From contig CAYFJO010000039.1 of assembly GCA_964343305.1 (NCBI GenBank), positions 1-44,425 of the forward strand: DNA of 44,425 nucleotides, in the 5' to 3' direction. This document shows positions 7,844 through 16,725 of the stretch, piece after piece. The translations under genes were made by a program, and so were the position numbers. Below the pieces are notes generated by a model, which saw only the letters and a program-made list of their open reading frames with translations, was not told the DNA's origin and ran no database searches. Each line of letters opens with the position of its first letter. Position 1 is the first letter of the stretch. This stretch comes from CAYFJO01 sp964343305 (GTDB taxonomy: Bacteria > Planctomycetota > Planctomycetia > Pirellulales > Pirellulaceae).

Positions 7844-9496
7844 TCAGCCGTCACCAGCAGTCTGCTGTCGCCACCAGCCCATGCCAAGCATCATCAACGC
7901 GACGAGCAGATAGCCGATCGCGAATTGATAGGGTGTCTGGCGGAGATGTTCGTTCGTTAATGTCCATGGCAAAAACATCGGCGCACCTTTGATGGGCGAG
8001 TGCATGATGCCGAACAGACTACAAGCTGCGGCCACGGCAAAGTAGGACGCGGCTGAGTAGAGTCTCCGATCGATAATCATCGCCAACGACGCGGACCAGA
8101 TTAGACTCGTGACGATGAAACCGTTGGCCAGGATGCGCAGTGTGTGAATTTTCTCAACAATTTGCCCGCCAAGAAATTCGGCGATTATCGGATTTCCTTG
8201 AACACCGTCTTGGGGAGTACCAAGAAGTTCGTCCAAGAAGATGATGGCCAACTGGGCCAGCGCGGGAATGCAAGCGAGGGCCAGCGCCGGGTAGTGACTG
8301 ACTTTGGTGGCTTTGAAACTTTGCGCCGTGATTTCCAGGCCGATGAAAATCAGGATCGGGAACACGGTCGGCTTGGGGATAATGGCGTACAAGAAGCCAA
8401 AGTAACCGAGCAGTCCCGCGCCGCCGACAAACAGCGCGGTAGCCAGTGTATAGGCCGCGCGCCCGCCCATCGCTTTGTAGGCAGGGTGGCCGATGTAGGG
8501 TGTGGTCTGAATCACACCGCCGCAGAGACTCGCGACCAGCGTGGCGAAGGCTTCGACGCCGATCACCTGGTTTGTGTCGTATTCGTCGCCCGCGGCGGCT
8601 GCGCTCTCGGTGCAATCGATGCCGCCGACAACCGTGCCCAGTGCAAAGGGGATCACGATCGGCATGTAAGTCATCGCTGCGCCCATGGCACTGACCCAGC
8701 CGAATTGAAAGACCAGCGTCCACTCGGTCGGCATCAGCGCTTCGCGTGCGTTCCTGAATTCCCTGCCGAAATCGTGTTCGATGTGGCCAGTGCCGACCAT
8801 GATGTAGTAGACCGCGGCGGCGACCAGCATCGCGCCAAGCGCACCCGGGACTCTTCCTGGGAGTGGGATTCGTGCGACGAGGGTTGTAAGAATGATCGAC
8901 AGCGCGACTAGACCGACAATCGGGTAGGGCATGATTTCGATCAGCGGCAAGAAGCAAATCAACACAAGTGCGATGGCGGCGAGCGAACCAAGCAAGCCGG
9001 CACGTGGCACTACACGTCGAATCCAGTTCGATCCAAATGCACACGCAAACTTGAACAAACCGCTGATGAAGATCGAGCAAATGCCAATCTTCCACGTGAA
9101 CATCGCCGCGTCGAATTCGGCCAATCCCAGACCGCCGTCAGCCACCGGCATTTTGCCGTGAACAAACGCCGGTCCCAACACGAAGAAGACCATGCCAATC
9201 GTGCTGGGCGTATCAAGCCCCAGCGGCATGGCGGTAATGTCTTCGCGACCCGTGCGTTTTGCCAACCGCAGTGCCATCCAGAAAAATATCAAATCCCCGA
9301 CGAGTACGCCGATGGCCGTTCCCGGCACCATGTAACGCATTGCAAAACTTGCAGGGAAACTGAATACCGCGGCCAACAGCCCCACCGTCAGCAATAAATC
9401 GGCGATATTGTCTAACATCAAGCCGAAAAAGGCATTTACGTCGCCTGGAGCTGCCCATTTGTAGTTGTTTTTGGACACTTGGGCACCAACGGGCAC
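7844..9496 (-). CDS. Xanthine/uracil permease-like (NCS2/AzgA-type) membrane transporter
   Basis: 550 residues with 12 or more hydrophobic segments. The opening (GDVNAFFGLMLDNIADLLL), the DITAMPLGLDTPS block and ALGTVVGGIDCTESAAAAGDEY fit the NCS2-like putative xanthine/uracil permease family, which carries purines or related compounds with protons. The two start candidates are GTG at 9496 and an in-frame GTG six codons later; neither has a strong Shine-Dalgarno. The gene stands alone on its strand. Two purine nucleoside phosphorylases lie 2 kb away, which would suit a purine substrate, but the link is only proximity. SulP-like folds share the topology, so the substrate is uncertain. Confidence 0.8.
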   Translation of the reverse strand: MPVGAQVSKNNYKWAAPGDVNAFFGLMLDNIADLLLTVGLLAAVFSFPASFAMRYMVPGTAIGVLVGDLIFFWMALRLAKRTGREDITAMPLGLDTPSTIGMVFFVLGPAFVHGKMPVADGGLGLAEFDAAMFTWKIGICSIFISGLFKFACAFGSNWIRRVVPRAGLLGSLAAIALVLICFLPLIEIMPYPIVGLVALSIILTTLVARIPLPGRVPGALGAMLVAAAVYYIMVGTGHIEHDFGREFRNAREALMPTEWTLVFQFGWVSAMGAAMTYMPIVIPFALGTVVGGIDCTESAAAAGDEYDTNQVIGVEAFATLVASLCGGVIQTTPYIGHPAYKAMGGRAAYTLATALFVGGAGLLGYFGFLYAIIPKPTVFPILIFIGLEITAQSFKATKVSHYPALALACIPALAQLAIIFLDELLGTPQDGVQGNPIIAEFLGGQIVEKIHTLRILANGFIVTSLIWSASLAMIIDRRLYSAASYFAVAAACSLFGIMHSPIKGAPMFLPWTLTNEHLRQTPYQFAIGYLLVALMMLGMGWWRQQTAGDG

Positions 9497-9765
9497 GGGG
9501 TTTGCTTCTTTAGAATTTCACCCAATCAAGCGATTTGCTTCGGGTGCAGTGTGAATTAGAAAGGACTTTGATTCGGGGAGTGATTCACTTTACAGGTTTC
9601 CTGCCGACAAGGCATCGTACCAAGGTGAATGGCTCCCGAAAAGTAGCAAATCCTCGCGAAGCTCGCCGGATCTTGTTACGATGGACCATGGAACTGACAG
9701 AGGTTTAATGGGTCCTGGCGAATTGGAGTCGCAACCGAACCCTAAGAAAAACGGTGCGTACAATC

Positions 9766-10401
9766 ATGAAGACTATTCTCAAAGAAACAAAAAAGAATTC
9801 TGGTGCAACCATCGTGACCGACGAGCAACTCTTGCTGCGGTATCGTGAGACGGGCGACCGGGATTTGTTTACGCAGTTGATGCAACGCTACGAACGCGAG
9901 TTGTATAGTTACTTGCGACGTTATCTCGGCGATGCGGAAATGGCGGAAGACGCGTTTCAAGCGGCCTTTTTGCAAGTCCATTTGAAATGCGAACAATTCG
10001 AGGAAGGTCGACGATTTCGTCCGTGGTTGTACACCATCGCCACGAACCAGGCGATCGACGCTCGGCGGCGAAACAAGCGCCACGTCATGGTCAGCCTCGA
10101 CCGAACGGGCGGCACGGACGACGATATTGACGCGGGCAAATTGATTGACCTCTTGACCAGCGAAGAAGCCGATCCGTTGGATCAGGTCGACGCGTTTGAA
10201 ACGCGCGAGCGTGTTCAAGAAGTCTTGGACGATCTGCCCGAGCACATGTATGCCGTTGTGCAATTGGTTTATTACAAAGGCCTGAAGTATCGCGAGGCCG
10301 CGGACGTGTTGTCGATTCCTGTCGGCACGGTCAAGAGCCGGCTTCACGCAGCGATCAACCGACTGTCCGAAGTTTGGAAAGCGACCCACGCAAGTTTGTG
10401 A
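9766..10401 (+). CDS. ECF-family RNA polymerase sigma factor
   Basis: 211 residues from the ATG at 9766 (an in-frame GTG at 9754 is also possible). Region 2 is clear: LFTQLMQRYERELYSYLRRYLGDAE-type start, AEDAFQAAFLQVH and FRPWLYTIATNQAIDARRR. Region 4 follows after a short acidic linker: LPEHMYAVVQLVYYKGLKYREAADVL and VGTVKSRLHAAINRL. There is no region 1 or 3. It is followed after 9 bases by a membrane protein with an anti-sigma-like N-terminus, so the two form a sigma/anti-sigma operon. The signal it answers is unknown. Confidence 0.92.
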   Translation: MKTILKETKKNSGATIVTDEQLLLRYRETGDRDLFTQLMQRYERELYSYLRRYLGDAEMAEDAFQAAFLQVHLKCEQFEEGRRFRPWLYTIATNQAIDARRRNKRHVMVSLDRTGGTDDDIDAGKLIDLLTSEEADPLDQVDAFETRERVQEVLDDLPEHMYAVVQLVYYKGLKYREAADVLSIPVGTVKSRLHAAINRLSEVWKATHASL

Positions 10402-10410
10402 TTCCCCCCA

Positions 10411-11430
10411 ATGCAAGACGACCAGGGCAAAAATGAATCTCGCAGCCAGGTGCGCGAGAATCTCGTAGGCTATTTGCTCGGTGCGTTAGAGCCAGCCGAG
10501 CAACAAGCTGTCGAGCGAGAACTTGCTCAGGATGAATCATTGTGTCGCGAATTGAGTCTGTTGAAGTCACGGCTCGAATTGATGGACACGGATGACGATT
10601 TCATCCATCCACCCAAAGATCTCGTTTCCAATACGCTGGCATCAATCGTTGCCTTTGAAGACGAACACAAAGTCCAACCAGCATCCATTTCACTTCGTTC
10701 CGATTCCGCGGTTTCTCGTGGAGTCAGTGGTTGGAGCTTGACCGACCTGATCGTGGCCGCCGGCATCTGTGTGGCCGCCGCCATGTTGTTCTTCCCCGCG
10801 ATTGCCAACAGCCGCAACCAGGCTCGCATTGCCGCTTGTCAGCACAATCTTCAATCCATTGGCCGGGCGTTGCACTCGTACAGCGAGTTCAACCAAGGCT
10901 ATTTTCCGCCGCTGCCGAACGAAGGAAAAATGGCCGTTGCCGGATACTACGCGGTTGTCCTCCGAGATCAAGAGTTCATTACTGATCCACGGCAGTTTGT
11001 TTGTCCAAGTTCCAGCGTCAACGTCCAGCCCAACTGGACATTGCCCACCCGCGAGCAAATCGAATCCGCCACCGGACCGAAGTTGATCGTCATGCAACAA
11101 TCGATGGGCGGCAGTTACGGTTATACGCTTGGTTATCTGGTCAACGGTCAGTATCATCCGACGCGCAACTTGCAGCGGCCCAGTTATGTCATCATGGCCG
11201 ATTCGCCCAATCCTTATGCACCCGCGTCGGGCAGCCTCAATCACGGCGGCCGCGGTCAAAACGTGCTATTCGAAGACCTGCACTTCCAATACATCGTCGA
11301 GCGCGATCAAGATGGCTGTTGGGACTACGTTTACGTCAACCGACAGGGCGAACCCGCCGCGGGCGTCGATATGCACGACTCGGTCGTCGGAAGCAGTGCT
11401 ACCTCGCCTGTGGTCTTCAATCGACGTTAA
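10411..11430 (+). CDS. Anti-sigma-like domain fused to a DUF1559/pseudopilin-like protein
   Basis: 339 residues. The first 80 or so (VRENLVGYLLGALEPAEQQ, then helices ending ELSLLKSRLELM) look like the zinc-less N-terminal domain of an ECF anti-sigma factor. Residues 107-130 (GWSLTDLIVAAGICVAAAML) are a prepilin-type hydrophobic helix, followed by AACQHNLQSIGRALHSY and FPPLP as in DUF1559 proteins. The C-terminus has the matching NHGGRGQNVLFED block (H-X9-DG-like). The Gly107-Trp108 junction, with Asp at +5, resembles a prepilin peptidase site, where the consensus is Gly then Phe with Glu at +5. The gene follows an ECF sigma gene by 9 bases and probably encodes its partner. The role is inferred from domain order; the position of each domain is seen directly. 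Confidence 0.8.
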   Translation: MQDDQGKNESRSQVRENLVGYLLGALEPAEQQAVERELAQDESLCRELSLLKSRLELMDTDDDFIHPPKDLVSNTLASIVAFEDEHKVQPASISLRSDSAVSRGVSGWSLTDLIVAAGICVAAAMLFFPAIANSRNQARIAACQHNLQSIGRALHSYSEFNQGYFPPLPNEGKMAVAGYYAVVLRDQEFITDPRQFVCPSSSVNVQPNWTLPTREQIESATGPKLIVMQQSMGGSYGYTLGYLVNGQYHPTRNLQRPSYVIMADSPNPYAPASGSLNHGGRGQNVLFEDLHFQYIVERDQDGCWDYVYVNRQGEPAAGVDMHDSVVGSSATSPVVFNRR

Positions 11431-11450
11431 TCTCGCCCACCAGCGATTGA

Positions 11451-12251
11451 TCAATTCTCAACGAAACCCGTTACGATACTTTCTAACTTTCGCGCCGCCT
11501 GCTCGACCGCTTCGACAACTTCGTTGGCGTCAGTTTTTTGAGGCGCGTCGGGAATGGCGACATTGGTAACAGTCGACAGTCCGAGAATTCGCATTCCCAG
11601 ATTCGACGCAACGATCACTTCCGGCACGGTTGACATGCCAACCACGTCGCCGCCGATCTTGCGAAACAGACGGTACTCGGCACGCGTTTCGTAACTTGGT
11701 CCCGGCACCGCTACGTACACTCCGCGATGCGCGACGAAGTCTTCTCTTCGTGCGATTGCCAATGACTGCTCGATGAGGCCACGGTCGTAAACTTCCGAAG
11801 TCTTTGAAACTTCGGAAGTTTGGAACTTGTATCTTTGCCACATCAGATCAATGTGATCGGCGATGATCATGATGTCGCCAGTTGTATAACTCGGATTGAC
11901 CGCGCCACTGGCGTTGCCGACGATCAGCGTCGTGGCACCCAAAGCTTGCATCACCCGAACCGGCAACGTAATCTCGTCAACCGAATATCCTTCATACAGA
12001 TGGCAACGCCCCTGCATGGCAACAATGTCGACACCAGACAGCTTGCCACATACAAGCTGGCCTTTGTGGGCGAGTGCCGTCGGTTTGGGAAATCCAGGGA
12101 TGTCTGGATAAGGAACTGATACCGCGCTCTGAATACAGTCCGCCAACCCGCCCATGCCAGTGCCCAGAATCAAGGCCACTCGCGGAGTGTCGCACCATCG
12201 CTCACGCACAACATCAACCGCGTGAGCAATTTGAGAAGCGCCGGTCGACAT
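11451..12251 (-). CDS. Purine nucleoside phosphorylase (6-oxopurine type by key residue)
   Basis: 266 residues from the ATG at 12251; the frame stays open to 12401, but the extra 50 codons overlap the upstream gene and are not family-like. Trimeric PNP family: phosphate loop LGTGMGG, GRCHLYEGY, and GPSYETRAEYR with the purine-binding Tyr-Glu pair. GMSTVPEVIVA follows, then TVTN with Asn230 at the position of human Asn243. That Asn favours guanosine and inosine. The NAxGG motif is changed to NASGA, and the loop that normally reads GPRFPDM is replaced by TSEVSKTSEV, encoded by a DNA palindrome. It is 32 bases downstream of a second PNP gene. Function is probably retained, but the altered loop is a caveat. 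Confidence 0.85.
   Translation of the reverse strand: MSTGASQIAHAVDVVRERWCDTPRVALILGTGMGGLADCIQSAVSVPYPDIPGFPKPTALAHKGQLVCGKLSGVDIVAMQGRCHLYEGYSVDEITLPVRVMQALGATTLIVGNASGAVNPSYTTGDIMIIADHIDLMWQRYKFQTSEVSKTSEVYDRGLIEQSLAIARREDFVAHRGVYVAVPGPSYETRAEYRLFRKIGGDVVGMSTVPEVIVASNLGMRILGLSTVTNVAIPDAPQKTDANEVVEAVEQAARKLESIVTGFVEN
11789..11821. repeat. Palindromic element inside a PNP gene
   Basis: A perfect 12-bp inverted repeat (AAACTTCCGAAG at 11789-11800 and CTTCGGAAGTTT at 11810-11821) with a 9-base loop lies in the coding sequence. It encodes the loop TSEVSKTSEV, a near-duplicate, and keeps the reading frame. The paralogous gene at 12284 has an unrelated loop there. This suggests insertion of a short palindromic repeat into a tolerant loop. 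Confidence 0.75.
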
Positions 12252-12283
12252 AAGACAACGACCTCTGCCAAACAGTGTTTCTG

Positions 12284-13111
12284 CTAGGCCGATTCTTGAG
12301 CCAGCACACCTAAAACCAAGGTTGTCAGTTTCGGTTCCGCGGCGTTGGCAATGGCGATGATGTCTTCCACATTTGCTGCTTCCAAGGCATCGGGAAAACA
12401 CATGTCAGTAACAATGGAAAACCCAACAACTCGTAATCCGCAGTGAACTGCAACAATCACTTCCGGAACGGTCGACATCCCCACCACGTCGGCTCCGATG
12501 TTGCGTAAGAACCGATATTCCGCCCGCGTTTCCAAGCACGGTCCGGTGACGGCGACGAAAACACCCTTGTGAGCGATGATGTCTTCTTTGCGCGCAATAG
12601 AAAGGGCGCGATCGATCAATTCTGAATCGTACGGAGCCGACATATCGGGGAACCGCGGTCCCAAGCGATCGTCGTTCACACCCATCAATGGATTGTCGCC
12701 CAGCAAATTGATGTGATCGTCGATCAGCATGATATCCCCTTCATTGTAGTAAGGATTCATGCCACCGCAGGCATTGGAAACGACCAGCAGTTGCGCACCC
12801 ATCGCTCTGAAAACGCGCACGGGCAATGTGATCTGTTTTAGTGAGTAGCCCTCGTACAAATGAAAGCGGCCTTCCATCGCCATCACGGGCAAACCGTTCA
12901 AGGTGCCACAAACCAATCGGCCCGCATGACTGATCGCCGTGGAACGTGGAAAATTGGGAATATCTTCGTAGTCCAACGTCGCTTCGACTTCGATCTTCTC
13001 GACCAGGCTGCCAAGTCCCGTGCCGAGAATCACGCCTGTGTGTGGTGTCTGGTCCCATTTTTGTCGAATGGCGGCAACTGCCTCTTCAATTTGTCCGTGC
13101 AGCTCAAGCAT
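12284..13111 (-). CDS. Purine nucleoside phosphorylase-family enzyme (Asp at the specificity position)
   Basis: 275 residues from the ATG at 13111, chosen for AAGGGG ahead of it; the frame is open to 13171. PNP family features: LGTGLGS phosphate loop, GRFHLYEGY, SNACGGMN, GPRFPDMSAPYD and GPCLETRAEYR. At the position of human PNP Asn243 this protein has Asp236 (SIVTDMCFPDALE). In MTA phosphorylase the same position is Asp, and it selects 6-aminopurines such as adenosine or methylthioadenosine. The Phe200 equivalent is Leu. It precedes the Asn-type paralogue by 32 bases. Likely function: phosphorolysis of a 6-aminopurine nucleoside; the specificity is inference from one residue. Confidence 0.87.
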   Translation of the reverse strand: MLELHGQIEEAVAAIRQKWDQTPHTGVILGTGLGSLVEKIEVEATLDYEDIPNFPRSTAISHAGRLVCGTLNGLPVMAMEGRFHLYEGYSLKQITLPVRVFRAMGAQLLVVSNACGGMNPYYNEGDIMLIDDHINLLGDNPLMGVNDDRLGPRFPDMSAPYDSELIDRALSIARKEDIIAHKGVFVAVTGPCLETRAEYRFLRNIGADVVGMSTVPEVIVAVHCGLRVVGFSIVTDMCFPDALEAANVEDIIAIANAAEPKLTTLVLGVLAQESA

Positions 13112-13267
13112 GTCAACCCCTTCAAGTGTCGTTGCTTCACATGGTTTAAACGCCAAGCGTAGCTGATCCAAAAGGGTGACAGCAAGTACCCCTCAGTTTC
13201 CTTTCGTTCATTGTAATCGCGTGTGTTTGCCAAGCATCGGGCCAGAATCTCCCAGCCTCGCTGCGGC

Positions 13268-16200
13268 CTACTCCGTATCCTCGATCAAGCGATTGTTTAC
13301 GTCGATGTGATCGATGTACGCGGCAGCTTCGGTTTCGTTGCCCCTTTGAAAGGCTCGATCGAATAACCACAGACCTGGGCCATGAATGCGGAACCGCAAG
13401 TCCGTGTCAAGGAAACTCAATTGAACACGCATTGGAACGAAATAACCCTTGCGGATTTCTATGTACTCCGACATTTTCTCTGTGATTCGTTTCGTTCGGC
13501 TTTCGACCACCGTGTGTCTGCGCTGGTCGACGATCAGTGTTCCGGATTCGACGCCGATTTGTGCGGAACTGCCGCCTGACCCCATGCCGATTTCAACTTG
13601 AAATCGGACCCGCACTTCGTAGTCCAATTTGACCTGGTTGTCTTGAATCGTGAGCCCTTGGATCGTGATGTTGTCCATGTTGCGCACGATCTTGTCGATT
13701 GCCGAGATATAGCGAATGCCGCGCCGTTCAATGAGTGAACTCTTGGCGGGATTGGTGACTCGGCCGAAACGATGGCCGGCGCCCGTCGTGCGAAATAGAT
13801 ATGTGAAGTTCCTCACTTCGTCGGGCGGTAGTCCCAACCAAAAGCGGTTTGCTTCGCGTAGCTTTTCCAGAATCTTGATGCCTTTGGCATGGACGGCGGC
13901 TTCGGTTGGGTCGTGTTGAAATTTGTCGCGCACGATGACTCGGTTCTTCCAATCGGTACCATCGGCCGCGGTGATACTTGCAATTTCAAATCGGTCGAGC
14001 CCGGTTTTTTGGTCGACACGCGGTCCGAGTTTGATGGTGTACTTGCCCGACGTTGGAAACTTCATGATCGGCGTCCGTTCGTTGCCTGACCCCTTGTGAA
14101 TGCTGAACCAAAGGTTGCGATCGGGCGTCAGATGTGTGTAGGAACACTCACCAGCCGCATTGGTCGATTGCAGCATGAGAAGGTGAAGCGGCAGAGTCGC
14201 CGTGCCGTGCAAATAGAGGCTGGCGTTTTCATCGGGACGCCCCTTCGCGTTGGTCAGTTGAAACTCGAGTTCGACTTGTGGGACCATCACAAAGTTGATC
14301 GTCTGCGGTTTGTCCGGCAGGACAAGAGCTTCGGGATCAAACTCGGCGGTCTTCTCATTCGCCGTCGGCAAACGCAACGCACATTTCAATTGTTCGTGCC
14401 GGTTTGCGTTGCGTTCCGCGAAGCCTTGCTTGCTGGCGATGATCATGATTTTTTCGGGAGAAAACGAGATTTTTCGTCCATCGACCGGAAACGAATAGAT
14501 GCCTCGAAAACGCAGTTCGTATCGGCCGCGTTCGTCTGTCCTGGTTTGACCGTAGGAGAACAACTTGGATGGACCCCACGGGAAGCCGTGCTCTGTTTCG
14601 TCGCAAGCACATACTCGCACGTTTGCCACCGGTTGGTCATCGGAACCGGTGATCACTCCCTTCACGACGTAGGGCCAGCGTGTTTTGATTTCCTTCTTGG
14701 TTAGTGGCCGTCCCTTCAAGGCGACCTTAATTGTCTTCGTTCCGCTTTTGGCAACTTCGACGGTTTGCGTCTGTTTGTCGTATTCAAGTTCTTGTGGGAC
14801 AAGTGCGTCCTGGCTAATTGTGAATTCATATTTGCCAGGTCGTAAATGCCCAAACGTAGAAACTGCGCCATCTCCAATCGGAATTCCGATCATGCCCGGT
14901 GGAATGGTCTTCGGAATTTGCGTCATCCAGACGGATGAATGATCCAGCGGCTTGCCGTCTTTGCCGGTGACTTCGAATCGCACGCGCACACCGCGAGGCA
15001 AGCGCAGCGTCACTTTCCTGTGCTGTTTTCCATCGAGCTTGATCACGTCGCCGAAGGCGAGCGGCGTGTTAGTTCGAGTACCTGAGTCCGCGACCAAGCG
15101 ATATGTGCCTGCCTTCAATCCACGAATCTGTCCTGTCGCTCGGCGTGGCCCTATGTTGGATCGATCGCGACCAACCGAGAGGTGCTTGTCAGGCAGATTT
15201 CGCCAAGTTCGTTCTGTTGCGGGATCTTGCCAATCGCCTTTCTTCGATGGTTCATCGGGTTTCAGTGAACGAAAGACGTTGACAGAACTGTGTTCGATCG
15301 GCTGGCCATAGAGATCGAGCACTGTCACCTCAAGCGACGAGCCTTCTTCTTTCTTGGCGGCATCTTTCTTCTCCTTCCGATGCGTTACAAAAGGATCATG
15401 GGACGTTCGTTCATCCTTGCCATCAGTCACGGGCGCGCGTTTAGACGCTTCCTGATTGTCGCCGTTCGCTTTCACTTGCCTCGAGTCGTTGCCAGGTGGT
15501 GCATCGTCACCACCGGCCCAACTCTGCACGATAGCTGGCGTGATCAACAATGACACCACGACGATCGCCATCACGAGGACGCTGCTGCGAGTGAATCGCA
15601 ATTTTGGTGTGTTACGGTTGTCCAAAATCCGAAGGACACGTCGCTTAAAGTCCGAAGCGTTCGTCCCCGATGCCGCGAGCGCGGCAATTTGATCGGTATT
15701 GCGAAAGGCCGACGAAAGCTCGGCCATGCGGACCAATGCGTCCGCATATTTCTCCGGTTGCCAGCCGGCACCGAGCACCATATCGTCGGCCGCGTTCTCG
15801 CGTTCGATACTGACGCGGCGACTGACGTACCACACTGCCGGATGAAAAAAAAGCGCTGCCTCGATTATCCGTTGGAGCAGATTGATGAGCAAATCGAATC
15901 GTCGGATATGCGCGAGTTCGTGCATCACCAGCGCACGTAATTGATCCGGCGACAACCCACTCGCCAGTGTCGCCGGCAAGAGGATCATCGGTTGAACGAT
16001 TCCAACGACAACTGGAATTGAAATCTGTTCGCAAAAGAAGACGGTTGGTGCCAACTTCAATCCGATCTGTTTCGCTTGGCGGTTGATCATGGCAAGCAAA
16101 CCGTCATTGGTGACTGGCGTCGACACACGCCGCAACCTTTGTCCGCCCCAAAGAGCCATCGTGAGACGGACGAACATGAACAGCACACCCGCGAAATAGG

Positions 16201-16690
16201 CAAGAGTCAGAGAGGGCGCCAAGAGTTGCAACCAAGATGCCGATGTTTTCGTAACGGGCTGCATTGATACGACTCGCTCGGCGGGAGTCTCATTCGGATC
16301 CGGATCTCGAACAACTGTTGCAAGCGGATTGATGTCGTCAGTAGAAAAGTGTTCTGATGTATCCTCAATGCCAGAGAAATCACCGTGAATAGGAGCTACG
16401 TCCAAATCTCCCACAGACGATTCGCTCGACCGTAATGCCACTGGTTCATCAAGCATTTCGACGGCGGGTGTCGGCGTATCGACCAATGCCATCGTGACGA
16501 TCAAACATAGCACCATCGCAATCATCGCTGAAACATTGAACCAGTACCGCACGTTCGCACTTGCGCGCCTGAGTGCGCCCCCGGCAACAATCACCAACAG
16601 AGCGATGGCGATCCCTTGCCAAAGAAAATGCAGCAGCGTCACCGTCAGTCGCAGGGAAAACGATTCATCGGGCCAGGCGAAAATGTTCAT
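13268..16690 (-). CDS. BlaR1-like M56 metallopeptidase with Ig-like C-terminal modules
   Basis: 1140 residues. The N-terminal part is a BlaR1/MecR1-type membrane peptidase: membrane helices near 13-37, 50-70 and 152-180, the zinc motif HELAH (257-261) in LRALVMHELAHIRRFD, then the downstream ligand region ERENAADD (297-303) and a last membrane helix near 370-392. In place of the beta-lactam sensor, residues 451 to about 880 contain several carboxypeptidase-regulatory/Ig-like modules (VTVLDLYGQPI, FEVTGKDGKPL, GVITGSDDQPV). A further uncharacterised region runs to the end. It lies 35 bases after the BlaI repressor gene and should cleave or inactivate it. What the Ig-like modules sense, if anything, is unknown. 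Confidence 0.88.
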   Translation of the reverse strand: MNIFAWPDESFSLRLTVTLLHFLWQGIAIALLVIVAGGALRRASANVRYWFNVSAMIAMVLCLIVTMALVDTPTPAVEMLDEPVALRSSESSVGDLDVAPIHGDFSGIEDTSEHFSTDDINPLATVVRDPDPNETPAERVVSMQPVTKTSASWLQLLAPSLTLAYFAGVLFMFVRLTMALWGGQRLRRVSTPVTNDGLLAMINRQAKQIGLKLAPTVFFCEQISIPVVVGIVQPMILLPATLASGLSPDQLRALVMHELAHIRRFDLLINLLQRIIEAALFFHPAVWYVSRRVSIERENAADDMVLGAGWQPEKYADALVRMAELSSAFRNTDQIAALAASGTNASDFKRRVLRILDNRNTPKLRFTRSSVLVMAIVVVSLLITPAIVQSWAGGDDAPPGNDSRQVKANGDNQEASKRAPVTDGKDERTSHDPFVTHRKEKKDAAKKEEGSSLEVTVLDLYGQPIEHSSVNVFRSLKPDEPSKKGDWQDPATERTWRNLPDKHLSVGRDRSNIGPRRATGQIRGLKAGTYRLVADSGTRTNTPLAFGDVIKLDGKQHRKVTLRLPRGVRVRFEVTGKDGKPLDHSSVWMTQIPKTIPPGMIGIPIGDGAVSTFGHLRPGKYEFTISQDALVPQELEYDKQTQTVEVAKSGTKTIKVALKGRPLTKKEIKTRWPYVVKGVITGSDDQPVANVRVCACDETEHGFPWGPSKLFSYGQTRTDERGRYELRFRGIYSFPVDGRKISFSPEKIMIIASKQGFAERNANRHEQLKCALRLPTANEKTAEFDPEALVLPDKPQTINFVMVPQVELEFQLTNAKGRPDENASLYLHGTATLPLHLLMLQSTNAAGECSYTHLTPDRNLWFSIHKGSGNERTPIMKFPTSGKYTIKLGPRVDQKTGLDRFEIASITAADGTDWKNRVIVRDKFQHDPTEAAVHAKGIKILEKLREANRFWLGLPPDEVRNFTYLFRTTGAGHRFGRVTNPAKSSLIERRGIRYISAIDKIVRNMDNITIQGLTIQDNQVKLDYEVRVRFQVEIGMGSGGSSAQIGVESGTLIVDQRRHTVVESRTKRITEKMSEYIEIRKGYFVPMRVQLSFLDTDLRFRIHGPGLWLFDRAFQRGNETEAAAYIDHIDVNNRLIEDTE

Positions 16691-16725
16691 TGGTTCGCTC
16701 CTCGCCGTGAGGCATGCAAGACGTG

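Noticed and set aside
12252..12401. A 50-codon N-terminal extension of the second PNP gene
   Set aside because: It overlaps the upstream PNP gene and its residues are unlike the family. The ATG at 12251 gives the normal length.
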